From the NCBI GenBank assembly GCA_009776385.1, contig WRFT01000112.1, positions 1-6,352 of the forward strand: DNA of 6,352 nt, given 5' to 3'. Of the stretch, positions 1 to 5,769 are shown piece after piece (the first letter of the stretch is position 1; every line of letters begins with the position of its first letter). The notes under the pieces are model-generated. The model made no database searches. It was not told where the DNA came from and was given only the letters and a program-made list of their open reading frames with translations. This stretch comes from Clostridia bacterium (lineage in GTDB: Bacteria; Bacillota; Clostridia; Christensenellales; Aristaeellaceae). The position numbers and the translations under genes are program-made.

Positions 1-1
1 G

Positions 2-685
2 AAGATGGGCATGACGGAAATTACCATCGTATACGGGCAAACGGAGTCTTCCCCCGGCTGCACGATGTCCAAAAGCACGGACCCTGTGGAAGTACGCGTG
101 AACACCGTGGGCGCGGCGATGTTTGGCGTGGAATGCGGTATCGCCGATATCAAGACCGGCAAGCTGCGGCCGGATGATGAAGACGGAGAGTTTGTCGCGC
201 GCGGGTACAATATAATGAAAGGTTATTACAAAATGCCTCAAGCGACGAGCGCCGTTATTGACAAGGACGGCTGGCTGCACACAGGCGACATCGCACGGCG
301 CGATAGTGACGGCAACTTTAAGATTACCGGGCGGATAAAGGATATGATTATTCGGGGCGGCGAGAATATATACCCAAAGGAAATTGAAGATTTTCTTTAC
401 ACGCACCCGCAGGTTCAGGATGTGCAGGTGATTGGCGTACCGAGCCGGGAGTATGGCGAGGAAATACTGGCATGCATCATTTTAAAGCCGTCCGAGTCAT
501 GCCGGGAGGAGGACATTAAACAGTACGTAAACGCGCACATGGCCCGCCATAAGACGCCACGTTATGTTTTGTTTGTGGACGCGTTCCCCATGAATGCCGC
601 GGGGAAGATTATGAAGTATAAAATGCGAGAAAACGCCGCGGAAATACTGGGTTTAAACGCGGCGGAACCCTTTAAACAAGCCTGA
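2..685 (+). CDS. Acyl-CoA synthetase / AMP-binding ligase, C-terminal part (5' end cut by window)
   Basis: This is the C-terminal part of an ANL-superfamily adenylate-forming enzyme, which activates a carboxylic acid (probably a fatty acid) with ATP to an acyl-AMP and transfers it to CoA. The frame is open to the left edge (first full codon at 2), so the Met at 5 is internal. Counting from that Met, I see the A5 motif YGQTE (10-14), the A7 motif WLHTGD (90-95, with the ribose-binding Asp95), the A8 hinge GRIKDMIIRGGENIYP (109-124), and the A10 segment NAAGKIMKYK with the likely catalytic Lys201. The C-terminal lid domain is complete and ends in a normal TGA. The motif set resembles medium/long-chain fatty-acyl-CoA synthetases more than acetyl-CoA synthetases, but the substrate cannot be read from this part. 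It converges on galM with 37 bp between the stop codons. The family is secure; the exact substrate is not. Confidence 0.93.
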   Translation, partial: KMGMTEITIVYGQTESSPGCTMSKSTDPVEVRVNTVGAAMFGVECGIADIKTGKLRPDDEDGEFVARGYNIMKGYYKMPQATSAVIDKDGWLHTGDIARRDSDGNFKITGRIKDMIIRGGENIYPKEIEDFLYTHPQVQDVQVIGVPSREYGEEILACIILKPSESCREEDIKQYVNAHMARHKTPRYVLFVDAFPMNAAGKIMKYKMRENAAEILGLNAAEPFKQA

Positions 686-722
686 TTTACCTGCCGCGCG
701 CGGGGAGGGTTATACCGCGGTT

Positions 723-1787
723 TTATCCGCGTGTTCTAAAGGCATAGATGGTTACGGAAGTAAAGAGCTCCCCTTTTCTTAAGACGGTGCTTGGAAAATG
801 CAGGTGGTTGGGTGAATCGGGGAAACGCTGCGTTTCCAGGCAGAAGGCGTTACGCCATAAATAATCCGCCCCGCCCTTGCCCTTGCCTTTTAAATTCATA
901 TGGTTGCCGGAATAAAACTGCAAGCCGGGTTGATCGGTTATCACTTCCATGACGCGGCCGGTTACAGGCTCCTCGACGACGGCGCATAGCCCCATGCCGA
1001 AGGCCTTATTCAGCACATAGTTATGGTCATATCCCGACCCTAAAACCATTTGTTGGCAGCCTTCGCCTTCTTTGAGCCCGTCTCCCATGCGCTTGGGATG
1101 GCGCAAGTCGAGCGGCGTACCCGCGACCGGAAAGAAATCGCCCGTCGGTACGACCCTTTCGTTTATCCGGGTAACGCAATCCGCCGGGATGGTGATAAGA
1201 TGATTGTCAATCGGTCCAAAGTCCTGCCCCGCCAGATTAAAGTAACAGTGATTGGTCAGGTTTAAAATGGTCACGGAATCTGTATGCGCCTCGTAACGGA
1301 TAGATAGATTCATATTATCATCGAAGGAATAGATAACGCTTACATCCAGGCTGCCCGGATAGCATTCATCCCCGTCAGGGCTGTACATCGACATTTTTAC
1401 GTGGTCAATGCCATTGTCTTCACGCGCTTCCGCTTGCATTGTATAGGTTTGGAAGCCCAGCGGCCCGCCATGCAGATGGCTTTCGCCCATGTTCGCGCGC
1501 AAACGGTACTCATGCCCGTCCAACGTAAAACGGGCATAATCAATACGGTTACCGTAGCGGCCGATGAAGGCGCCCATGGAACCGTTTGGCGCCAAATATG
1601 TTTCCATATTATCAAAACCTAAGCACACATCCGATAACCGCCCGTTTTTATCGGGTACACAAATAGCTTGAATGACTCCTCCGTACGTAAGCAAGGATAC
1701 GCTCGCGCCGCTTTTGTTGGTAAGCGTATATTTTTCCACCGACCCGCCATGCGCGTTTAGACCAAACCGTTCCACAGATATACCCAT
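723..1787 (-). CDS. galM: Aldose 1-epimerase (mutarotase)
   Basis: The 354-residue protein should interconvert alpha and beta anomers of aldohexoses such as glucose and galactose in the cytoplasm, feeding the Leloir pathway. Length is normal for the family. Expected active-site features are present: GRYGNRI (76-82) with the sugar-binding Arg81, the LHGG motif with His106, TNHCYFNLAG with the catalytic acid His180, GYDHNYVL with Asp254, and CLETQ with the catalytic base Glu318. No signal peptide is seen. The ATG start at 1787 has a strong AAAGGAGG eight bases upstream. That site overlaps the TAA of the preceding RNase PH-RdgB gene, so galM is the second gene of a two-gene operon and is probably translationally coupled to it. 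No galK, galT or galE lies in the window, so a role in galactose use is inferred from the family only. No strong intrinsic terminator follows. Confidence 0.95.
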   Translation of the reverse strand: MGISVERFGLNAHGGSVEKYTLTNKSGASVSLLTYGGVIQAICVPDKNGRLSDVCLGFDNMETYLAPNGSMGAFIGRYGNRIDYARFTLDGHEYRLRANMGESHLHGGPLGFQTYTMQAEAREDNGIDHVKMSMYSPDGDECYPGSLDVSVIYSFDDNMNLSIRYEAHTDSVTILNLTNHCYFNLAGQDFGPIDNHLITIPADCVTRINERVVPTGDFFPVAGTPLDLRHPKRMGDGLKEGEGCQQMVLGSGYDHNYVLNKAFGMGLCAVVEEPVTGRVMEVITDQPGLQFYSGNHMNLKGKGKGGADYLWRNAFCLETQRFPDSPNHLHFPSTVLRKGELFTSVTIYAFRTRG

Positions 1788-1794
1788 GCCATCT

Positions 1795-1803
1795 TCCTCC
1801 TTT
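1795..1803 (-). promoter_or_regulatory. galM ribosome binding site overlapping upstream stop codon
   Basis: Read on the minus strand, AAAGGAGGA lies 7-8 bases before the galM ATG and shares bases with the TAA (1804-1802) that ends the RNase PH-RdgB gene. Ribosomes terminating on the first gene end up on the galM Shine-Dalgarno, an arrangement typical of translational coupling. An ATG five bases upstream of the chosen one is out of frame and gives no family match. Confidence 0.8.
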
Positions 1804-3097
1804 ATATATCCATCCGCTCCAGCATGGCTTTAACGGCCCGCGCGCGGTGACTAACACTGTTCTTCGTTTGCGTATCCATTTGGGCAAATGTCCGCCCGTC
1901 TTGGTAAAGGAAGACCGCGTCGTATCCAAAGCCGCCCGTGCCGCGTTCCTCATGGAGAATCTCGCCACGGCATTCCCCCATCGTTATGACGGTTTCTTCC
2001 CCGGACCTTGCCAACGCCAAGGCACAGACAAAAGCGGCCGATTTGTTTCGTTTATCGCGCATACATTGAAGCAGACGCGCCGTGTTCTGCTTGTCATCAC
2101 CATGTGTTCCCGCAAATAAAGCCGAATCGACGCCCGGCGCGCCCCCTAAGGCCTCTACCGTCAAGCCGCTGTCATCGGCAAGGGCGGGATAACCTAACAC
2201 CCGGCAGACCGTATCGGCTTTTATCCGCGCGTTTTGCTCAAAGGTGCTGCCGGTTTCGGCAATGGCTTGCGTAAAACCGGCCTCACGCATGGAAACGAGG
2301 CGGTAGCGGCCGCCCAGCAGGGCTTGAAGCTCCGCAATTTTACCCGGGTTATCCGTCGCCGCCACCCAGACGGGTAAATGGCAGACCGGCTGTGTGAGCG
2401 CCTCCCGCTGCGCCCGCATGAGGGATTGAATGCCCTCGCGCGCATAGGATAGAAGCGTTTCAAACTCAACATGGGTAAACGCGCGGTTTTCCCCGGTGCA
2501 TTGCAACTCCATCCATTCGCCTTGATCGGTCATCACGGCGTTCATATCGGCATCCGCGCCGCTGTCTTCCGCGTAACACAAGTCCAGCAACGGGGTACCC
2601 TTCACGATGCCGCAGCTAACGGCGGCCACTTGCCTGCGGATTGGCGAAAACCGAATGGCGCCATCCTTCATGAGTTTCTCCACCGCCAGGCACAGCGCCA
2701 CGAACCCTCCGGTTATGGAGGCGGTACGCGTTCCGCCATCGGCTTCCAGCACATCACAATCGACGATAATGGTGCGTTCCCCCAAGGCGCAAAGATCGAC
2801 CGCGCCGCGCAGGGACCTGCCGATGAGCCTTTGGATTTCCACCCCGCGGCCGTCTTTTTTAAGTCCGTCACGCTGTTTTCGACGCCCGGTAGAGGCCGGC
2901 AGCATCGCGTACTCCGCGGTAACCCATCCCATATGCTTGTTTTTTAGAAACGCCGGCGCCGATTCCTCCACGCTGGCCGTGCAGATGACGCGCGTCCCGC
3001 CCGTTTCTATCAGGCAACTACCCGCGGCGGTGTGCACAAAATGCGGGGTGATGCGCGTTTCGCGTAATTCGTTAGGCTGCCTGTTATCCCGCCGCAT
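1802..3097 (-). CDS. Bifunctional RNase PH - XTP/dITP pyrophosphatase (RdgB/HAM1) fusion
   Basis: The 431-residue protein joins two enzymes in one frame. Residues 1 to about 238 are RNase PH (rph), a phosphorolytic 3'-5' exoribonuclease that trims tRNA 3' ends. Visible motifs are GWVTAEYAMLP (57-67), EIQRLIGRSLR (87-97), DCDVLEADGGTRTASITG (113-130) and EDSGADADMN (177-186) with Asp178 and Asp184. Arg84 and Arg124 match the phosphate-binding arginines, usually numbered 86 and 126. Residues about 241-431 are RdgB/HAM1, which hydrolyses XTP, ITP and dITP to monophosphates and so cleans the nucleotide pool. It shows the ATDNPGKIAEL substrate loop (247-257), ADDSGL (307-312) with the probable catalytic Asp309, GTGGFGYD (386-393) and the closing SHRARA (416-421). 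The usual SAR(Y/F)AG motif reads SALFAG here (Leu327). The linker is only a few residues, with no stop or well-placed internal start. The ATG at 3097 has GGGGAGG five bases upstream. It is first in an operon with galM. Confidence 0.95.
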   Translation of the reverse strand: MRRDNRQPNELRETRITPHFVHTAAGSCLIETGGTRVICTASVEESAPAFLKNKHMGWVTAEYAMLPASTGRRKQRDGLKKDGRGVEIQRLIGRSLRGAVDLCALGERTIIVDCDVLEADGGTRTASITGGFVALCLAVEKLMKDGAIRFSPIRRQVAAVSCGIVKGTPLLDLCYAEDSGADADMNAVMTDQGEWMELQCTGENRAFTHVEFETLLSYAREGIQSLMRAQREALTQPVCHLPVWVAATDNPGKIAELQALLGGRYRLVSMREAGFTQAIAETGSTFEQNARIKADTVCRVLGYPALADDSGLTVEALGGAPGVDSALFAGTHGDDKQNTARLLQCMRDKRNKSAAFVCALALARSGEETVITMGECRGEILHEERGTGGFGYDAVFLYQDGRTFAQMDTQTKNSVSHRARAVKAMLERMDI

Positions 3098-3183
3098 AAA
3101 AGCCTCCCCGAGCCTGTTTTTCCTGTTTATCTAATTCGCCCGGTGTGTATAAATTCCTTTTTTCACACACAGCCATACGCTAT

Positions 3184-3212
3184 TTGCGAAATGATAACCC
3201 GACAGATATAAT
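3184..3212 (+). promoter_or_regulatory. Sigma-A-type promoter of rqcH
   Basis: A -35 box TTGCGA (3184-3189) and a perfect -10 box TATAAT (3207-3212) are separated by exactly 17 bp. The predicted transcription start is near 3219, about 25 bases before the rqcH ATG at 3244. Any translation start at or before 3212 would not be on this transcript, which argues against the longer GTG-initiated frame from 3145. Confidence 0.8.
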
Positions 3213-3230
3213 GGGCTTTATTCTGGTATC

Positions 3231-3238
3231 GGGAGGGG
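3231..3238 (+). promoter_or_regulatory. rqcH ribosome binding site that fixes the start at 3244
   Basis: GGGAGGGG lies about seven bases upstream of the in-frame ATG at 3244 and is the only good Shine-Dalgarno near the 5' end of this frame. The GTG at 3145 has no comparable site and lies upstream of the promoter. The overlapping ATG at 3240 is out of frame. Confidence 0.8.
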
Positions 3239-3243
3239 CATGG

Positions 3244-5019
3244 ATGCCTGTTGACGGATTTTTATTGGGTTTTGCCGCCGAGGAACTACGGGAAGCGCTA
3301 CTGACGGGCCGCGTCGACCGGATACAGCAGACGGACAGAGACACGGTGGTTCTGACGTTGCGCAACCGAAACGCCAACCATAAACTGCTCATCTGCGTGG
3401 ATCCCGGCAGCGCGCGCTGCCATTTGACACGGCGTGATTTTACCAATCTTCCTACCCCGCCTGTTTTTTGTATGACGCTTCGCAAGCACTTGAGCGGCAC
3501 GCGCTTGCACGCCATTGAACAAATTAACGGCGACAGGCAGCTGCATTTTGTCTTTAAAGGCTATGACGACATGGGAGACCCGTCGGAACGAACCCTCATA
3601 TTAGAGATTATGGGCAAGCATTCCAACCTGATATTAACCGTGAGCAACCGTATTCTGGACGCCATGAAACGTGTCAACGCGCAGATGAGCCGCGTCCGCA
3701 GGGTGCTGCCCGGACTTGACTATCAGTATCCGCCCGCGCAGGATAAAATTCCTTATACGAAGGCTGCCCGTGAAGATTATATCGCTGTGTTTTCGAAGAA
3801 CACACCCCGCGTGGCGGACGCGCTGCGCACCGGCATATACGGTTTGTCCGCTCAAACCGCCGCCGAATGGGCCTTTCGCCTGACGGGTGACGCGGACGCG
3901 CCTTTAGGCCTTTATCATAAGGAGCGATTGGCGGATTTAGCACCGGCATGGGTTACGCAAGCGCTGAAGGCGGCTCCCGCGGCGCTTTTGAAAGACGAGG
4001 CGGGCGAGCCGCTGGATGTTTTTCCCTTTGTATACCTCACCCACAGCGCCGCTATGCAACAGCCGTATCCTTCCCTTTGCGAGGCGATGGAAGCCTTTTT
4101 TACATCGCGAGACAAAGCGAGATTAACACGTCAAAAGAGCGGCGACCTGTATAAGACGATTAAAACGCATATCGAACGCTGTGAAAAAAAACTGTCATTG
4201 CAAAACGCGGCAGCGGATGAGGCCGAGAAGGCTGTGGAGTACAAAAAGGCGGGCGATTTACTGATGACACATTTGTATCATCTGCCCGCAGGCTTGGACA
4301 AGGCGGTGCTTGAGGATGTATTTGAATTGAACGGTGCGACAATAGAAATTAAAATGGACCCCCAATTATCGCCAGCACAGAACGCGCAGAAGTATTACCA
4401 ACGCTACCGAAAAGCGCGTTCAGCCGCGGAAAATACCCGGGAACAGCAAGAAAAAACAAAAAAAGAGATCGCTTTTTTAGAAAACGCATTATACGATGCC
4501 GAATGCTGCACACAGGATGAAGAGTTGGCTGAAGTACGCGCCTTACTGGTACAGGCCGGTTACATCAAACGATCCGCGCCGCATACCGCAAAGAAAAAAC
4601 AACAACTGCCGCAGAGCCGTTTTTATACCTTTACAAGCGCGGAGGGCATACGCATTTTGGTAGGCAAGAACAGCACACAAAATGACCGGCTGACGGGCAG
4701 CGCCAATGGAAATGAAATGTGGCTGCACGCCCGCGCGATGCCGGGCAGTCATGTTATTATTCAACATGCCGGTATGCCGCCTGACGCAACCCTTCTGGAA
4801 GCGGCTAAGCTGGCCGCCTATTTTTCCAAGGGGCGCCATTCATCCGGCATACCTATTGACTATACTTTTCGTAAAAATGTAAAGAAACCGGGAGGAAGCG
4901 CAGCCGGGTTTGCTATATACACAGAGCAAAAGACGCTGTTCATCACCCTCATGCAGGGCGACATGGCCCGTATTGAGCATGCCATGGGAGCGGACAACTG
5001 TATGTCACAATTTTATTGA
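3244..5019 (+). CDS. rqcH: NFACT-family ribosome quality-control protein RqcH (Rqc2/NEMF homologue)
   Basis: RqcH binds 50S subunits blocked by peptidyl-tRNA and recruits tRNA-Ala to add C-terminal alanine tails that mark the stalled chain for degradation. The same family was formerly annotated as fibronectin-binding protein (FbpA-like). From the start chosen here (591 residues), the protein begins MPVDGFLLGF, as family members do. The NFACT-N domain follows, with PVFCMTLRKHL and the conserved pair Asp97-Arg98 at the same numbers as in B. subtilis RqcH, where the pair is needed for tRNA recruitment. An HhH-like stretch lies near 196-212, and a Lys/Glu-rich coiled-coil region near 290-420. The C-terminal NFACT-R domain spans about 458-570, with WLHAR (493-497), PGSHVII (500-506), RHSSG (531-535) and VKKPGG. 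The frame is open back to a GTG at 3145, but the promoter at 3184-3212 and the GGGAGGGG at 3231-3238, seven bases before the ATG, favour 3244. The stop overlaps the next promoter. Confidence 0.94.
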   Translation: MPVDGFLLGFAAEELREALLTGRVDRIQQTDRDTVVLTLRNRNANHKLLICVDPGSARCHLTRRDFTNLPTPPVFCMTLRKHLSGTRLHAIEQINGDRQLHFVFKGYDDMGDPSERTLILEIMGKHSNLILTVSNRILDAMKRVNAQMSRVRRVLPGLDYQYPPAQDKIPYTKAAREDYIAVFSKNTPRVADALRTGIYGLSAQTAAEWAFRLTGDADAPLGLYHKERLADLAPAWVTQALKAAPAALLKDEAGEPLDVFPFVYLTHSAAMQQPYPSLCEAMEAFFTSRDKARLTRQKSGDLYKTIKTHIERCEKKLSLQNAAADEAEKAVEYKKAGDLLMTHLYHLPAGLDKAVLEDVFELNGATIEIKMDPQLSPAQNAQKYYQRYRKARSAAENTREQQEKTKKEIAFLENALYDAECCTQDEELAEVRALLVQAGYIKRSAPHTAKKKQQLPQSRFYTFTSAEGIRILVGKNSTQNDRLTGSANGNEMWLHARAMPGSHVIIQHAGMPPDATLLEAAKLAAYFSKGRHSSGIPIDYTFRKNVKKPGGSAAGFAIYTEQKTLFITLMQGDMARIEHAMGADNCMSQFY

Positions 5020-5044
5020 CGCACCACGCAGCGCGTGGTACAAT
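5016..5044 (+). promoter_or_regulatory. Strong extended -10 promoter of the rplJ-rplL operon
   Basis: The -35 box TTGACG (5016-5021) and -10 box TACAAT (5039-5044) are 17 bp apart, and TGG directly before the -10 box makes an extended -10 element. The -35 box contains the rqcH TGA stop codon. Transcription should begin near 5051, just at the first hairpin of the L10 leader. The spacer is occupied by a perfect inverted repeat, described separately. Confidence 0.85.
5023..5039. repeat. Perfect inverted repeat filling the rplJ promoter spacer
   Basis: ACCACGC (5023-5029), the 3-base centre AGC, and GCGTGGT (5033-5039) form a perfect 7-bp inverted repeat. It sits exactly between the -35 and -10 boxes and touches the first base of the -10 box. 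As DNA it could be an operator. As RNA in transcripts coming from rqcH it would be a GC-rich hairpin, but no U-run follows, so it is not a standard intrinsic terminator. Function is inferred from position only. Confidence 0.6.
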
Positions 5045-5122
5045 GACCGTGGTTGAAAGAAACCTGTGCCGTAGACAGCGGGTCGGCTATAGCCGATAAT
5101 GAAGCGTGCTTCACCCGCCGAG

Positions 5123-5163
5123 GCGTGAGGAATGTATAGCCTGTTGATTTGGCTGACTCTCGC
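5123..5163 (+). promoter_or_regulatory. Candidate antiterminator of the L10 leader
   Basis: GCGTGAG (5123-5129) can pair with CTCTCGC (5157-5163) around one U-U mismatch, and AGCC (5138-5141) with GGCT (5151-5154) continues the fold inside. This would capture the 5' arm of the terminator. It also uses bases 5123-5129, which the L10-binding fold needs for its closing stem, so the two folds exclude each other. Derived by hand only. Confidence 0.5.
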
Positions 5164-5185
5164 GCCAGCGAGGGTTTTCTTATTT
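5156..5185 (+). terminator. Attenuator terminator in the rplJ leader
   Basis: ACTCTCGC (5156-5163) pairs with GCGAGGGT (5168-5175) over eight pairs, one of them a T-G wobble, across a GCCA loop. The T-rich run TTTTCTTATTT follows. The hairpin ends more than 20 bases before the rplJ ATG, so it is a regulatory attenuator and not an end-of-operon terminator. Confidence 0.85.
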
Positions 5186-5195
5186 AGACCCGTTT

Positions 5196-5203
5196 GGAGG
5201 TGA
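5196..5203 (+). promoter_or_regulatory. rplJ ribosome binding site
   Basis: GGAGGTGA, a near-perfect match to the 16S rRNA 3' end, has its GGAGG core eight bases before the ATG at 5209. The in-frame TTG at 5194 overlaps this site and is rejected as a start. Confidence 0.85.
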
Positions 5204-5208
5204 GCAAG

Positions 5209-5712
5209 ATGGGCAAGAATTTAGAAATTAAAAAACTGGCAGTGTTGGATATCGCCGAGAAGATTAAGAACTCCCGTTCCATGGTCATGGTGAAATACTC
5301 GGGACTGACGGTGGAACAAGCCACGCAACTACGCGTTCAGTGCCGCGCCGCGAAGGTTGATTACCGCGTGTACAAGAACTCACTAATCAAACGGGCGTTG
5401 GAGCATTGCGGTATTACGGGGCTTGATGAACTGTTGGTAGAGCCAAACGCGTTCGCTTTTAGTGAGGATCCCGTAACGGCGTCCAAAATCATTTGCGATT
5501 ATATCAACAAGGACAAAGTAGGCGCTTTAGAACTAAAGGGAGGCATTCTGGACGGAAAGGCGACCGATGTTAAAACCATACAAGCACTGGCGACCATGCC
5601 ATCCCGCGAAGAGCTGCTGGCACGTTTGATGGGCAGCATGACCGCGGCTGTCGGGAACTTCGTACGCGTATTGGAAGCCATACGCAAGCAAAAAGCCGGC
5701 GAGAGCGCCTAG
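5209..5712 (+). CDS. rplJ: 50S ribosomal protein L10 (uL10)
   Basis: L10 is the base of the ribosomal stalk. Its N-terminal domain sits on 23S rRNA with L11, and its C-terminal helix carries the L7/L12 dimers that recruit translation factors. The 167-residue length is normal. The start MGKNLEIKKL, then YSGLTVEQATQLR (30-42), YKNSLIKRAL (55-64) and a C-terminal stretch beginning PSREELLARLMGSM (131-144), which runs into the Lys-rich L12-binding helix, are all family features. The ATG at 5209 is chosen over the in-frame TTG at 5194 because that TTG overlaps the Shine-Dalgarno. The gene follows an L10 leader and its attenuator, so expression should fall when free L10-L12 complex builds up. rplL follows after 57 bp. 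The usual rplK and rplA genes are not upstream; rqcH is. Confidence 0.97.
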   Translation: MGKNLEIKKLAVLDIAEKIKNSRSMVMVKYSGLTVEQATQLRVQCRAAKVDYRVYKNSLIKRALEHCGITGLDELLVEPNAFAFSEDPVTASKIICDYINKDKVGALELKGGILDGKATDVKTIQALATMPSREELLARLMGSMTAAVGNFVRVLEAIRKQKAGESA

Positions 5713-5729
5713 GACGATTTACTGTTAAG

Positions 5730-5744
5730 AAGGGTTTTTCCCTT
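5730..5744 (+). promoter_or_regulatory. Small hairpin between rplJ and rplL
   Basis: AAGGG (5730-5734) and CCCTT (5740-5744) form a perfect 5-bp stem with a TTTTT loop. There is no U-run after it, so it should not terminate. It could affect mRNA processing or the relative yield of L12, which the ribosome needs in several copies per L10. This role is speculative. Confidence 0.3.
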
Positions 5745-5769
5745 GTATTAAAAGAATGGAGGCTTATTT

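Larger units (their letters stand above)
5051..5185 (+). ncRNA. Ribosomal protein L10 leader (rplJL autoregulatory attenuator)
   Basis: The 5' UTR of rplJ has the hallmarks of the Firmicute L10 leader. A small hairpin GGTT/AACC (5051-5064) comes first. A closing stem follows, 5063-5070 with 5122-5130 (8 pairs, one bulged G; it competes with the last two pairs of the small hairpin). An asymmetric internal loop (GTAGACA against CGA) leads to the stem GCGGGT (5078-5083) with ACCCGC (5113-5118). Two perfect hairpins sit on that stem: CGGCTATAGCCG (5084-5095) and GAAGCGTGCTTC (5101-5112). The intrinsic terminator at 5156-5185 lies downstream, before the rplJ start. In B. subtilis, L10 bound to L12 binds this leader and promotes termination. 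I recognised the conserved GACAG...CCGAGG pattern and the layout; the pairings were found by eye and not computed. Confidence 0.87.

Noticed and set aside
694..731. Possible terminator between the acyl-CoA synthetase gene and galM (CCGCG/CGCGG and CGCGG-TTTTAT-CCGCG pairings)
   Set aside because: Stems are only five base pairs, one option needs a 17-base loop, and no proper U-run follows on either strand.
2471..3134. Two long plus-strand open frames (158 and 175 codons) opposite the RNase PH domain
   Set aside because: They lie antisense to a gene with unmistakable RNase PH motifs, show no recognisable family features, and have no good ribosome binding site. They are composition-driven shadows.
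3146..3151. TATACA on the minus strand as -10 box for the rph-rdgB-galM operon
   Set aside because: No sequence resembling TTGACA lies 16-18 bases upstream of it, so I cannot support a specific promoter, although one must exist in or near this divergent region.
3145..3243. GTG start at 3145 for a longer rqcH product
   Set aside because: It lies upstream of the predicted promoter and transcript start, has no Shine-Dalgarno, and adds residues that are not part of the family N-terminus.
5023..5039. Reading the ACCACGC/GCGTGGT hairpin as the intrinsic terminator of rqcH
   Set aside because: No T-run follows (ACAATGACC), and the bases are part of a strong promoter. An operator or neutral hairpin is more likely.
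5194..5208. TTG start at 5194 for rplJ
   Set aside because: It overlaps the GGAGGTGA ribosome binding site of the ATG at 5209, and L10 proteins begin near the chosen Met.
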